From positions 2,232,001 through 2,296,000 of the forward strand of contig NZ_CP012264.1 in assembly GCF_001277255.1 (NCBI RefSeq): DNA of 64,000 nucleotides, read 5' to 3'. Positions 1 to 13,200 of the stretch are shown here, piece by piece. The notes under the pieces were generated by a model. It had not been told where the DNA came from and made no database searches. It saw nothing but the letters and a program-made list of their open reading frames with translations. The stretch's first letter is position 1. Each line of letters opens with the position of its first letter. Source of the stretch: Cronobacter condimenti 1330. GTDB lineage: Bacteria; Pseudomonadota; Gammaproteobacteria; Enterobacterales; Enterobacteriaceae. The translations under genes and the position numbers were made by a program.

Positions 1-3538
<3,538 letters not shown>

Positions 3539-3744
3539 TGAGTTATATGGCCTGTTAACGGCCCGTCAAAGCTAAAGGTTTCATTAAGCGTAGAATATCA
3601 CACCACGCTCTGGCGCGGCTTGTTCAAAAAATTAGAACATAGAATTCGATATATTGCGCTATCACTGTAATCGGTTTGTGAATAGAGTTGTCGTCAAGCA
3701 ACGGGGGCAACCGCCCTGACAACCAAATCAAAAAGGAACACCCA

Positions 3745-4350
3745 ATGAGCAAAGTACTCGTTCTGAAGTCCAGTATTCTGGCAGGTTACTCCCAGTCCAA
3801 CCAGCTTTCCGACTATTTCGTCGACCAGTGGCGTGAAAAACACAGCGCGGACGAAATCACCGTGCGCGATCTCGCGGCGAACCCGGTTCCGGTGCTGGAT
3901 GGCGAACTGGTTGGTGCCCTGCGCCCGAGCGATGCGCCGCTGACGCCCCGTCAGCAGGACGCGCTGGCGCTGTCTGATGAACTGATTGCTGAGCTGAAAG
4001 CGCACGACGTAATCGTGATTGCCGCGCCGATGTACAACTTCAACATCCCGACGCAGCTGAAAAACTACTTTGACCTGGTGGCGCGCGCTGGCGTGACCTT
4101 CCGTTACACCGAGAAAGGGCCGGAAGGTCTGGTAACGGGTAAACGCGCCATCATCCTGACCAGCCGCGGCGGCATCCATAAAGATACCCCGACCGATCTG
4201 GTGACCCCGTATCTGTCCCTGTTCCTGAGCTTTATCGGCATCAACGACGTGAACTTCGTGTTCGCCGAAGGCATTGCCTACGGCCCGGAAATGGCGACCA
4301 AAGCGCAGAGCGATGCAAAAGCGGCTATCGACGCGCTGGTCTCTGCCTGA
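3745..4350 (+). CDS. azoR: FMN-dependent NADH-azoreductase
   Basis: Flavodoxin-fold quinone/azo reductase using FMN and NADH, cytosolic, protective against electrophilic quinones. The 201-aa product has the exact length of E. coli AzoR and keeps its landmarks: the N-terminal SKVLVLKSS strand and phosphate loop, MYNFNIPTQLKNYFD for flavin contact and the TSRGG loop near residue 140. The start at 3745 is chosen over an in-frame ATG at 3688 because AAAAGGA sits just before it and the upstream extension does not look like protein. Monocistronic: divergent from hrpA and closed by a strong terminator. An imperfect palindrome at 3621-3639 in the divergent promoter may be an operator. Confidence 0.97.
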   Translation: MSKVLVLKSSILAGYSQSNQLSDYFVDQWREKHSADEITVRDLAANPVPVLDGELVGALRPSDAPLTPRQQDALALSDELIAELKAHDVIVIAAPMYNFNIPTQLKNYFDLVARAGVTFRYTEKGPEGLVTGKRAIILTSRGGIHKDTPTDLVTPYLSLFLSFIGINDVNFVFAEGIAYGPEMATKAQSDAKAAIDALVSA

Positions 4351-4370
4351 GTTTACGTCTCGCCTGAGAC

Positions 4371-4400
4371 AAAAAAACCGCCTTTCGGGGCGGTTTTTTT
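4371..4400. terminator. Rho-independent terminator after azoR
   Basis: GC-rich stem with a TTTC loop flanked by A-runs on the left and T-runs on the right, so it can serve azoR on the plus strand and the convergent unknown gene on the minus strand. Confidence 0.9.
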
Positions 4401-4417
4401 ATACGCACGATAGCGCG

Positions 4418-4744
4418 TTACACTACCACCCACGGCGTTTCGTCGAGTGCAAACCCCAGCGTGTTATCGCGCACCTGATACCGGATCGTATAGGTGTACG
4501 GATCGTGCATATTGCGATCGCAGCACGGTTCGAAATAGTGCACCAGGCAGCGGAAGGTGAAAGTACTGTCGGTGATATCGGTTATCTCAAACGACTCCGG
4601 TTGATACGCATAGCGGATATCATCCGGGTGCTCGGACATCACCAGCTTTTTAAACAGCCCTGCGTTGGCGCGTAGCGTATCCGCGATGGCGGATAATGAC
4701 GACGCCCGGCTCGGGTCAAGCGCCAGTGTATATTCGGTTGCCAT
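4418..4744 (-). CDS. Unrecognised 108-aa protein
   Basis: No family recognised. The start is supported by AAAGGAG eight bases before the ATG. The product is acidic and soluble-looking, without signal peptide or membrane segment. It has an N-terminal helical half (about residues 10-40) and a C-terminal half rich in Phe, Tyr and Thr that suggests beta strands, with a Cys-Cys pair near residue 74. It is convergent with azoR and ends just past the shared terminator. It lies upstream of ydbL on the same strand but is unlikely to be part of that operon, since ydbL ends the ydbH transcript. Function unknown; the ribosome site and codon use like its neighbours make a real gene likely. Confidence 0.72.
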   Translation of the reverse strand: MATEYTLALDPSRASSLSAIADTLRANAGLFKKLVMSEHPDDIRYAYQPESFEITDITDSTFTFRCLVHYFEPCCDRNMHDPYTYTIRYQVRDNTLGFALDETPWVVV

Positions 4745-4823
4745 AACGTTTCTCCTTTAAAAACGCGTTCTGAGCGTGACACAGACGCGCGTCAACGTCT
4801 GTTACCCGTGGGGGGTAGCGGTA

Positions 4824-5144
4824 CTATTTTTTCATCCACTGACCATTAATACCGCGAACATATTCGCCAGGCTTGCTGCGGGTAACCAGCTTTTGCCCCG
4901 CCATTCTGGCAACGTCATCCACCGGCAGACCGTTCTGGCGGGCCACCTGACGGTAGCTTTCCGCCCGCGCCTGATTGATACGCGCCACCAGCGCCGTGGT
5001 GTCGGCGTCCTGCGTGACCGGCGCGAGATAGCCAGTCAGCGTTTCGCCGACGCGCCCGGCAGCGCGGGCTTCCTCAAGCGTCAGCGCGAAACTGGCCGGG
5101 CTTGCCAGCAGCAGCGTCAGGGTTAAGACGAGCAGGTTTCTCAT
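4824..5144 (-). CDS. ydbL: YdbL, DUF1318 periplasmic protein
   Basis: Periplasmic partner of YnbE. An N-terminal signal peptide (hydrophobic Leu/Thr core, likely cut after SFA near residue 20) is followed by a compact DUF1318 domain with the typical LEEARAAG start and a C-terminal GINGQW segment. At 106 aa it is close to the 108 aa of E. coli YdbL. GAGGAGG precedes the ATG. It is the last gene of ydbH-ynbE-ydbL, 12 bp after ynbE. Work in E. coli links YdbL to controlling YnbE self-assembly so that YnbE can cap YdbH; that role is taken from the family, not from this sequence. Confidence 0.93.
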   Translation of the reverse strand: MRNLLVLTLTLLLASPASFALTLEEARAAGRVGETLTGYLAPVTQDADTTALVARINQARAESYRQVARQNGLPVDDVARMAGQKLVTRSKPGEYVRGINGQWMKK

Positions 5145-5156
5145 CGTCGCGCCTCC

Positions 5157-5348
5157 TCAGAAAAGATCGCTGCGGCTTTGCAGCAACGCTTCGACGTCTT
5201 TATCCACTTTGATATGGATATCGTGCTCAATTTTCACGTTCATATTAATCGTGATGGGCTCTTTCGGTGCCGCCACCTCGATGCGCGGCGTGCAGCCGCA
5301 AAGCAGCGTGGCGGTGATGCCGCAAAGCAGCATAAACAGCGGTTTCAT
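5157..5348 (-). CDS. ynbE: YnbE, outer-membrane lipoprotein partner of YdbH
   Basis: A 63-aa lipoprotein precursor whose signal ends LLCGC with the lipid-modified Cys at residue 19. The mature part is a short run of alternating polar and hydrophobic residues (ITINMNVKIEHDIHIKV), as expected for a strand that extends the YdbH beta-groove. The start codon overlaps the ydbH stop by four bases (ATGA), which means translational coupling. In E. coli YnbE sits in the outer membrane and completes the YdbH bridge for phospholipid transport. Confidence 0.93.
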   Translation of the reverse strand: MKPLFMLLCGITATLLCGCTPRIEVAAPKEPITINMNVKIEHDIHIKVDKDVEALLQSRSDLF

Positions 5349-7987
5349 GGTTGTTCCTCGCAGGTCTTCCCTGACGTTGCCGTGCAGCGTGCGGCGGGTA
5401 GCGCTGCGTGTTGCTCAAGCCAGGACTGTAAATTGTCGCCAAAACGTAAACTACGCCAGAGCGTAAAAAGGTTTTCCTGATGTTGATAGTTAAGCCGCAC
5501 GCCGCTGGTTTTACCCTCCACATGGCTTTCGCCCTGGAATTCCGAGCGCATCCGCAGCACGCCGAGATTATCAACATCAAGCCGCGTCCATGAGCGTGAA
5601 ATCTCCATATAGCGCAGCCAGTTCACCGCCGCCGCGGCTGCAGCGTTATCGCGCGCCATCGCGTCGGCCATCTCTTTATCCACACGCAGCGTCAGCGGGC
5701 CGGGGCTGGTAAGCCAGCCGTCATGAACTATCCACTGCGGATGGTTAAGCCACAGCGGCAGCGCGCCGTTAATCGCACCCGACAGCGCCACTTGTTTCAC
5801 ATTGGTGGCGGTGATGAGTTCGCTCGACGAGATATGTTCAAGGCGCAGCAGCGCGGGCGTGTGCTGCGGCATGCGGAGCTGTTGCATCCGGATTTTACCG
5901 CCGAGAAGTGACGCGCTGACATCGCTTAACACCAGCGGACGCGCTTCACTCCACGGGTAACTGCCCTGTAGCGACGCCGTGATATCCCGCGCCGGCACCT
6001 GGCTTGCAATCTCTGCGATGTTAAGGCGCACCGGCCCGCGCGTGCCAAGCTGCCAGGTGGAATCGCTGAACCGGAACGGCAGCACGAAATCCACGCCATT
6101 GAACTGATTGTCTTTAGTCCAGGCGCTGCCCTGCTTCACCACGCCGTGGCCCCCCGCCTCGAAGCCCTGACCGTTGGCGGCAGAAAACGCCACCTGCGCG
6201 TAAAAATTACCGTCGCGCAGCAACAGCTTCCAGTCTGGCGGGATCAGCGGCTGGAACACCGCCAGCGGCTGCGGCGACCACCAGGCCTGCCCGCGCAGCC
6301 GTTCGCCGTCCCAGCGGCCATTAACGCGCACGGGCCCTATCGCTCCGGCGTGCAGGTCGCCTTTAAACAAAAACGCGCTCGGGTCGCGCCCGTTGATGCT
6401 GAAATTGAGCGTTGAAGGCGGCAGACTCGCACCGCTGGTAAAGCGTGTGGCACCCGCTTTAAGCGTCAGCGCGCCGTCAAGCGACGGTGACGCGCCTGCG
6501 CGTACCCAGCGCACCGGCGAACTGAGCGCCAGTTGCGGATGCGCTATCTCCATACTGCCGTACTGCCACTGGTCAAACTGCGTGGTGAGTTCGCTGAGCG
6601 TAATAACATCGTCGCGCCACTCGCCGCGCCCGCCGACAGACCAGCGCGAGCGCATCGGCACAAACGTGCCCTCGCCCCAGTAGCGCCAGCGCCACCGCCC
6701 GGCATCCGGCAGAAAATCCTCGGCACGCCCATCGAGATGCAGCAGCATGTCGCCCTGCCCGGGTTCGCTGGCGCGTGCGATGGCCTGAAGCCGTCCGTCG
6801 ACGCCTTTTTCCGTCACCGTCACGCCCGCCAGCGGCCAGCGGATCTCCTCAATATTTAGCGCATCAATGATTCGCCCGCGCGAGCGCAGCAGCGCGCCCG
6901 GCTGGAAATGCAGCGCGGGTGACAGCAGCGGGCCGCGAAGCGTGGCGGGAAGCGTGGCATAAAACGCCAGCGCATCCTGTTTGGCCTCGCCAGTGATGCG
7001 CAGCGGCATATTGCTCTCACGCAGGCTCAGTTTACCCGGCCCGAAGGTAAGCACCGCGTTGCCCTTACCGGCATTGCCCTGCGTAACCACGTTCATGCGC
7101 CCACTGAGGCGCGCCGCTTCAATGCCGCCGCGCCAGTTCTCCACGCGCACCGCCACGCGGCCACTTAACGGAAAGCCCTGATACGGCCAGTGCCAGCGTC
7201 CGTCGCTGAAGGCGAAAGCGTCATGCCCCGCCTGCCAGGGAAGATCCAGCAGCGGATCGGGGTCATCTTCAGCAAAGACCAGCAGTTGCCCTTCTCCGCC
7301 ACGCCACGCCAGCTCTGCGCGGGCGTGATACGGTGCCTGCGGCAGGGAAAACTGCGCCTGCGCCTCGCCTTTTGTGGGAATGCCGTCTGGCATCAGCGCG
7401 AGCGTGAAATCGCCCAGCAGCGTGACCGGCGGCTGGCCGTCAAAAGCATGAACACGTAATCGTTCAACCTTCAGCGCCTGGCCTACCAGCCGCGCTTTGA
7501 TATCAATATTGTTACCGCTGAATGTCACCACCTGCGCCTGCGAGCTTAAGTTCGCCTTGAGCGCGCCGACATAATCCGGCAGAGAGGCAAGCGTGAGCCG
7601 TGCGATATCGACCTCACTTTGCGGCAACATTGCCTGCCACTGGGCCAGCGTGCGCGGCGCACCGGGCGCGGGGTCGTCGGGAATGGCGCTCAAGCAATCC
7701 GTGTTGAGCGAGAGTGCGTCAAGATGCAGCCGCCAGCGCGACGGATGGCTTAACACCACGTTTTGCGCATAGGCAAGTTCACAATTCCCCGCGAAATAGC
7801 GCAGATCCGGCAGCACTATCGCAGAGCGGGTCAGGCGTGGACGCGCTTCAAGCGCAATGCGCGTGCCTTTTGGCAGCCAGATACCGGCGAGCGTCGGCAA
7901 CCAGTAGCCTGCGGTTAACAGCAGCGCCAGCGGGAGCAGCACAACCAGAAGTAATAAAGCGATGACGGCTCTGTATTTACCCTTCAT
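5345..7987 (-). CDS. ydbH: YdbH, AsmA/TamB-like intermembrane lipid-transport protein
   Basis: One of three partly redundant AsmA-like proteins (with TamB and YhdP) that carry phospholipid between inner and outer membrane in E. coli. The 880-aa product has one N-terminal membrane anchor (about residues 8-30, Leu/Val rich) and then a long repetitive periplasmic region of beta-strands, with the YdbH C-terminal part including the NHPQWIVHDGWLTSPG segment. Length matches E. coli YdbH (879 aa). It heads an operon with ynbE and ydbL and is divergent from ldhA. All plus-strand frames inside are shadows. Confidence 0.95.
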   Translation of the reverse strand: MKGKYRAVIALLLLVVLLPLALLLTAGYWLPTLAGIWLPKGTRIALEARPRLTRSAIVLPDLRYFAGNCELAYAQNVVLSHPSRWRLHLDALSLNTDCLSAIPDDPAPGAPRTLAQWQAMLPQSEVDIARLTLASLPDYVGALKANLSSQAQVVTFSGNNIDIKARLVGQALKVERLRVHAFDGQPPVTLLGDFTLALMPDGIPTKGEAQAQFSLPQAPYHARAELAWRGGEGQLLVFAEDDPDPLLDLPWQAGHDAFAFSDGRWHWPYQGFPLSGRVAVRVENWRGGIEAARLSGRMNVVTQGNAGKGNAVLTFGPGKLSLRESNMPLRITGEAKQDALAFYATLPATLRGPLLSPALHFQPGALLRSRGRIIDALNIEEIRWPLAGVTVTEKGVDGRLQAIARASEPGQGDMLLHLDGRAEDFLPDAGRWRWRYWGEGTFVPMRSRWSVGGRGEWRDDVITLSELTTQFDQWQYGSMEIAHPQLALSSPVRWVRAGASPSLDGALTLKAGATRFTSGASLPPSTLNFSINGRDPSAFLFKGDLHAGAIGPVRVNGRWDGERLRGQAWWSPQPLAVFQPLIPPDWKLLLRDGNFYAQVAFSAANGQGFEAGGHGVVKQGSAWTKDNQFNGVDFVLPFRFSDSTWQLGTRGPVRLNIAEIASQVPARDITASLQGSYPWSEARPLVLSDVSASLLGGKIRMQQLRMPQHTPALLRLEHISSSELITATNVKQVALSGAINGALPLWLNHPQWIVHDGWLTSPGPLTLRVDKEMADAMARDNAAAAAAVNWLRYMEISRSWTRLDVDNLGVLRMRSEFQGESHVEGKTSGVRLNYQHQENLFTLWRSLRFGDNLQSWLEQHAALPAARCTATSGKTCEEQP

Positions 7988-8198
7988 GGGCCGTTAATAT
8001 CCTGATTCAGCGAGAAATTATGCCGAAGAAAGCCAGTATTGTGACAGTTTTGGCAGGCCAGGTGAAGCCAGGGCGGCTCTGAAAGCATAGTTGACCTAGA
8101 ATTAGAGGTAAGCGACTGTTCAACAATTAATTTTTAAACTTTGTAAGATAATTTTAACTATGCTAACGTGATCACAGAAAATCACTGGAGAAAGTCTT

Positions 8199-9188
8199 AT
8201 GAAACTGGCGGTTTATAGCACAAAGCAGTACGACAAAAAGTATTTGCAGCATGTTAACCAGGAATATGGCTTCGAACTTGAATTTTATGACTTCCTGTTA
8301 ACCCAGCGTACAGCGAAAACCGCGATTCAGTGCGAGGGCGTCTGCATTTTCGTGAATGACGACGGCAGCCGTCCGGTGCTGGAAGAGCTGAAAAAACACG
8401 GCGTGAAATTTATCGCGCTACGCTGCGCGGGCTTTAACAATGTCGATCTTGATGCGGCGAAAGATCTCGGACTCAAGGTGGTGCGCGTCCCGGCTTACTC
8501 TCCGGAAGCCGTGGCGGAACACGCGGTGGGCATGATGATGTGCCTGAACCGCCGCATTCACCGCGCGTACCAGCGCACCCGTGATGCCAACTTTAACCTC
8601 GAAGGGCTGACGGGTTTTACCATGTACGGCAAAACGGCGGGTGTTATCGGCACCGGTAAAATCGGCGTCGCGGCGCTGCGCATCCTGAAAGGCTTCGGTA
8701 TGCGTCTGCTGGCATTTGACCCTTATCCGAGCGCCGCCGCGCTGGAAATTGGCGTGGAATATGTCGATCTGCCGACGCTGCTTTCACAGTCTGACGTCAT
8801 CAGCCTGCACTGCCCGCTGACGCCGGAAAACTATCACCTGCTAAATCAGAACGCCTTCGAACAGATGAAAGACGGCGTGATGATCATTAATACCAGCCGC
8901 GGCGCCCTGATTGACTCTCAGGCGGCGATTGACGCGCTTAAACGCCAGAAAATCGGCGCCCTCGGTATGGACGTCTATGAGAACGAACGCGATCTGTTCT
9001 TTGAAGATAAATCCAACGATGTGATTCAGGATGACGTGTTCCGCCGTCTCTCCGCCTGCCACAACGTGCTCTTTACCGGCCATCAGGCATTTCTGACGGA
9101 AGAAGCATTAATCAGCATCTCTGAAACCACGCTTGAAAACCTGCGCCAGCTTGAGCGCGGCGAAACCTGCCCTAACGAAGTCGTGTGA
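8199..9188 (+). CDS. ldhA: Fermentative D-lactate dehydrogenase
   Basis: Reduces pyruvate to D-lactate with NADH during anaerobic growth. The 329 aa equal E. coli LdhA in length. Visible: the nucleotide motif GVIGTGKIG near residue 150, the TSRGALID segment with the catalytic Arg, the acidic active-site region around GMDVYENE, and the catalytic His in FTGHQAFL near residue 296. TGGAGAA precedes the ATG. It is divergent from ydbH and followed after 54 bp by hslJ on the same strand, with no obvious terminator between them. Confidence 0.98.
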   Translation: MKLAVYSTKQYDKKYLQHVNQEYGFELEFYDFLLTQRTAKTAIQCEGVCIFVNDDGSRPVLEELKKHGVKFIALRCAGFNNVDLDAAKDLGLKVVRVPAYSPEAVAEHAVGMMMCLNRRIHRAYQRTRDANFNLEGLTGFTMYGKTAGVIGTGKIGVAALRILKGFGMRLLAFDPYPSAAALEIGVEYVDLPTLLSQSDVISLHCPLTPENYHLLNQNAFEQMKDGVMIINTSRGALIDSQAAIDALKRQKIGALGMDVYENERDLFFEDKSNDVIQDDVFRRLSACHNVLFTGHQAFLTEEALISISETTLENLRQLERGETCPNEVV

Positions 9189-9242
9189 TCCAGACCGGCG
9201 CGCCCTCTGGCGCGTCGCGTCCTTGACCTCAGGGAGACACCC

Positions 9243-9665
9243 ATGAAAAAAATCCTGATGACATTCCTGGCAGGCATGCTGCTTGCGGGCTGCAACAGCG
9301 TTTCTACCGCCTCGCACGTCACTGCGCAGACGCTGCAACATCACCGTTACGTCCTGCAAACCGTTAATGGCGCGCCGCTTGACGCGACACGCCGCGTGCC
9401 GGAGTTAAGCTTTGGCGAGCACATGCATGTATCAGGCAGTATGTGTAACCGCTTTATGGGCCAGGGCGAACTGAATGGCGATACGCTGCAGGTGAACGGG
9501 CTGGCGTCAACACGGATGCTGTGCGCTGAGCAACAGCTTAATGAGCTGGATAAACTGATAAATGAGATGTTAAGCCAGGGCGCGACGGTGAGCGTGGAGA
9601 AACAACAACTCACCCTGAAGTACCGCCAGTTCAGTCTGGTCTATAAACTGGCGGATCTGATGTAG
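9243..9665 (+). CDS. hslJ: HslJ, META-domain heat-inducible lipoprotein
   Basis: A 140-aa outer-membrane lipoprotein precursor, the same length as E. coli HslJ, which is linked to novobiocin resistance and heat shock. The lipobox is LLAGC with the lipidated Cys at residue 17. A single META domain follows, with the conserved SGSMCNRFMG and ASTRMLC segments; the two Cys of these motifs are both present. AGGGAGA lies before the ATG. It sits downstream of ldhA, and its stop is 4 bp from the end of convergent ydbJ. Confidence 0.94.
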   Translation: MKKILMTFLAGMLLAGCNSVSTASHVTAQTLQHHRYVLQTVNGAPLDATRRVPELSFGEHMHVSGSMCNRFMGQGELNGDTLQVNGLASTRMLCAEQQLNELDKLINEMLSQGATVSVEKQQLTLKYRQFSLVYKLADLM

Positions 9666-9669
9666 CAAA

Positions 9670-9936
9670 TCAGTACGCGGCGCAGGCACCGGTGGCGAGC
9701 GCCGCTTCGCTGCAACGTTTGCCGTTGGGCAGCGCGCACATGCCGGTCGTGGAGCCATCAAGCTGACGCGCGACCGACAGCGAGCCTCCAACCATCGCGC
9801 AGTTCGCCTGACCTGCGTTCGACATCGCAGCCCGCATTCCCGGCGGCACGTGGGCCGCAGTAGCCTGCTGAACGGGTTCGCTGCTGCATGCCGATAACAT
9901 TAACGCGGCACATCCTACCCAAAACGCTGCTCGCAT
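9670..9936 (-). CDS. ydbJ: YdbJ, DUF333 lipoprotein
   Basis: An 88-aa lipoprotein precursor with lipobox MLSAC (Cys 17), as in E. coli YdbJ (88 aa). The DUF333 domain is seen in the mature part: ANCAMVGG, then a short loop and a C-terminal CALPNGKRCSE run with conserved cysteines. AAGGGGAGA precedes the ATG. Function unknown in any species I recall. It is convergent with hslJ and divergent from nifJ over a 277-bp spacer in which I see no further gene. Confidence 0.92.
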   Translation of the reverse strand: MRAAFWVGCAALMLSACSSEPVQQATAAHVPPGMRAAMSNAGQANCAMVGGSLSVARQLDGSTTGMCALPNGKRCSEAALATGACAAY

Positions 9937-10213
9937 GGTTCTCCCCTTTCGTTGACAAGCAAAACCTGAGCATCATAGGCCGCCCGACGCGGCGCGTCGA
10001 GATTCACTCTGCTGCTTTTTTGGACGAAGACACATTTTTTTGCCATTTTCAGCCTCGCGCTCTTGATCCTGCGCATGAAATCATTCACCTCGCGAATAGT
10101 CAGTACACAAAAACGAAAATGCCGCGCCCACCCCTTTGCTAAAATTCCCTTATTACTACAGGGTCTGTTGTGACAGCGCAGATCGCACATGTGGCGCAAT
10201 GTAAGGATCTTTT

Positions 10214-13200
10214 ATGATTACTCTCGACGGCAATGGCGCAGTCGCGTCAGTCGCGTTTCGCACCAGTGAAGTTATCGCGATTTATCCCATCACGCCGAGT
10301 TCCACCATGGCGGAACAGGCAGACGCCTGGGCAGGCAACGGTATGAAAAACGTCTGGGGCGACGTACCGCGCGTGGTGGAGATGCAGTCCGAGGCGGGGG
10401 CTATCGCCACCGTCCACGGTGCGTTGCAGACCGGTGCACTGTCTACCTCATTTACCTCCTCGCAGGGGCTACTGCTGATGATCCCGACGCTCTATAAGCT
10501 CGCCGGGCAGTTAACCCCCTTTGTGCTGCACGTTGCGGCGCGCACCGTCGCCACCCATGCGCTGTCGATTTTCGGCGACCATTCAGACGTCATGGCCGTG
10601 CGCCAGACGGGCTGTGCGATGCTGTGCGCAGCGAGCGTGCAGGAGGCGCAGGATTTTGCCCTGATTTCCCATATCGCCACGCTGAAAAGCCGCGTGCCGT
10701 TTATTCACTTCTTTGATGGTTTTCGCACCTCGCACGAGATCAATAAAATCGCGCCGCTCGCCGATGAGACGATCCGCGATTTACTCCCGCAGGCGGAGAT
10801 CGACGCGCATCGCGCCCGCGCGTTGAACCCGGAGCACCCGGTTATTCGCGGCACGTCCGCCAACCCGGATACCTATTTCCAGTCCCGCGAGGCGACCAAC
10901 CCCTGGTATAACGCGGTTTATGACCATGTCGAACAGGCGATGAACGATTTTGCCGCCGCGACGGGCCGCCAGTACAAGCCGTTCGAGTATTACGGTCATC
11001 CGCAGGCCGAGCGCGTCATCATTCTGATGGGCTCGGCCTGCGGGACCTGTGAAGAAGTGGTCGATGAATTGCTCACCCGCGGCGAGAAAGTGGGCGTGCT
11101 GAAAGTGCGCCTGTTCCGCCCGTTCAGCGCACGTCACCTGCTGGCGGCGCTACCGCCGAGCGCGCAGCGCATCGCGGTGCTGGATCGGACCAAAGAGCCC
11201 GGCGCACTGGCGGAACCGCTGTATCTTGATGTGATGACCGCGCTTGCAGAAGCCTTCAACAGCGGCGAGCGCGACACCCTGCCTCGCGTGACTGGCGGGC
11301 GCTACGGGCTGTCGTCAAAAGAGTTCGGCCCGGAGTGCGCGCTGGCGGTGTTTACTGAACTGCGTGCTGAAAAGCCGAAACCGCGCTTTACCGTGGGCAT
11401 TTACGACGATGTGACGCACCTCTCCCTGCCGCTGCCGGAAAACACCCTGCCTTCGCGCGCGCGTCTCGAAGCGCTGTTCTACGGGCTTGGCAGTGACGGC
11501 AGCGTCTCGGCGACTAAAAACAACATCAAAATTATCGGCAATGCCACTGCGTGGTATGCGCAGGGCTATTTCGTCTACGACTCCAAAAAAGCGGGCGGCC
11601 TGACGGTGTCACACCTGCGTGTCAGCGAGCGCCCGATTAACTCGGCGTATCTGGTAAACCAGGCGGATTTTGTCGGCTGCCACCAGCTGCAGTTCCTCGA
11701 TAAATACCAGATGGCCGAGCGCCTGAAGCCCGGCGGTATTTTCTTAATCAATACCCCCTACCCGCCAGAAGAGGTCTGGCACCGGCTGCCGCAGGAGGTA
11801 CAGGCGGTGCTGAATAACAAAGCGGCGCGGGTTTACGTAGTTAACGCCGCGAAAATCGCCCGCGAATGCCAGCTCGGGGCGCGTATCAATACCGTCATGC
11901 AGATGGCGTTTTTCCACCTCACGCAGATCCTGCCGGGCGACAGCGCCCTTCAGGCATTGCAGGGCGCTGTCGCCAAAAGCTACAGCAGCAAAGGCCAGGA
12001 GCTGGTGGAGCGCAACTGGCAGGCGCTGGCGCTGGCGCGCGAATCAATTTATGACGTTCCCCGCGAGGCCGTTGATACACAAAGCCACCTGCGCCCGCCG
12101 GTGGTTTCCGACGCCGCGCCGGATTTCGTTAAAACCGTGACCGCCGCGATGCTCGCAGGGCTTGGCGACGCGCTGCCGGTGTCGGCGCTGCCGCCGGACG
12201 GCACCTGGCCGCTCGGCACCACCCAGTGGGAGAAACGCAATATCGCGGAAGCGATCCCTGTCTGGAAAGAAGAGCTGTGCACCCAGTGCAACCACTGTGT
12301 CGCCGCCTGTCCGCACTCCGCCATCCGTGCCAAAGTTGTGGCCCCGGATGACCTTGCCGACGCGCCGCCCTCGCTGGCCTCGCTGGATGTGAAATCGCGC
12401 GACATGCGCGGTCAGAAATATGTGTTGCAGGTCGCGCCGGAAGATTGCACCGGCTGTAATTTGTGCGTCGAGGTCTGCCCGGCGAAGGACCGCCAGGATC
12501 CGGCGATCAAAGCTATCAACATGCGGTCGCGTCTGGAACATGTTGAAGTTGAGAAGCGCAACTACGGTTTCTTCCTGGGCCTGCCGGAGATTGACCGCAG
12601 CAAACTGGAACGCATCGACATTCGCACCTCGCAGCTCATCACACCGCTCTTTGAATACTCCGGTGCCTGTTCCGGCTGCGGCGAGACGCCGTATATCAAG
12701 CTGCTGACCCAGCTTTATGGCGACCGGCTGCTTATCGCCAACGCCACTGGCTGCTCGTCAATTTACGGCGGTAACCTGCCCTCAACGCCTTACACCACCG
12801 ACGCAAACGGGCGCGGGCCGGCCTGGGCGAACTCGCTCTTTGAGGATAACGCGGAGTTCGGGCTCGGTTTTCGGTTGACGGTCGATCAGCATAAAGCGCG
12901 CGTCGAACGCCTGCTGGCGCAATTTGCCAGCCAATTGACGCCGGCGCTGAATGACGCGCTGCGAACCGAGGCCACGCCCGAGGCGCGCCGCGAACACGTG
13001 GCGCAGTTGCGTCAGCAGTTGCAGGGCGTGGAAGGCGCGCAGGAACTGCTGACCGACGCCGACGCGCTGGTGGAAAAATCTATCTGGCTGATTGGCGGCG
13101 ACGGCTGGGCCTATGATATTGGCTTTGGCGGACTTGACCATGTGCTGAGCCTCACTGAGAACGTCAACATTCTGGTGCTCGATACGCAGTGTTACTCGAA

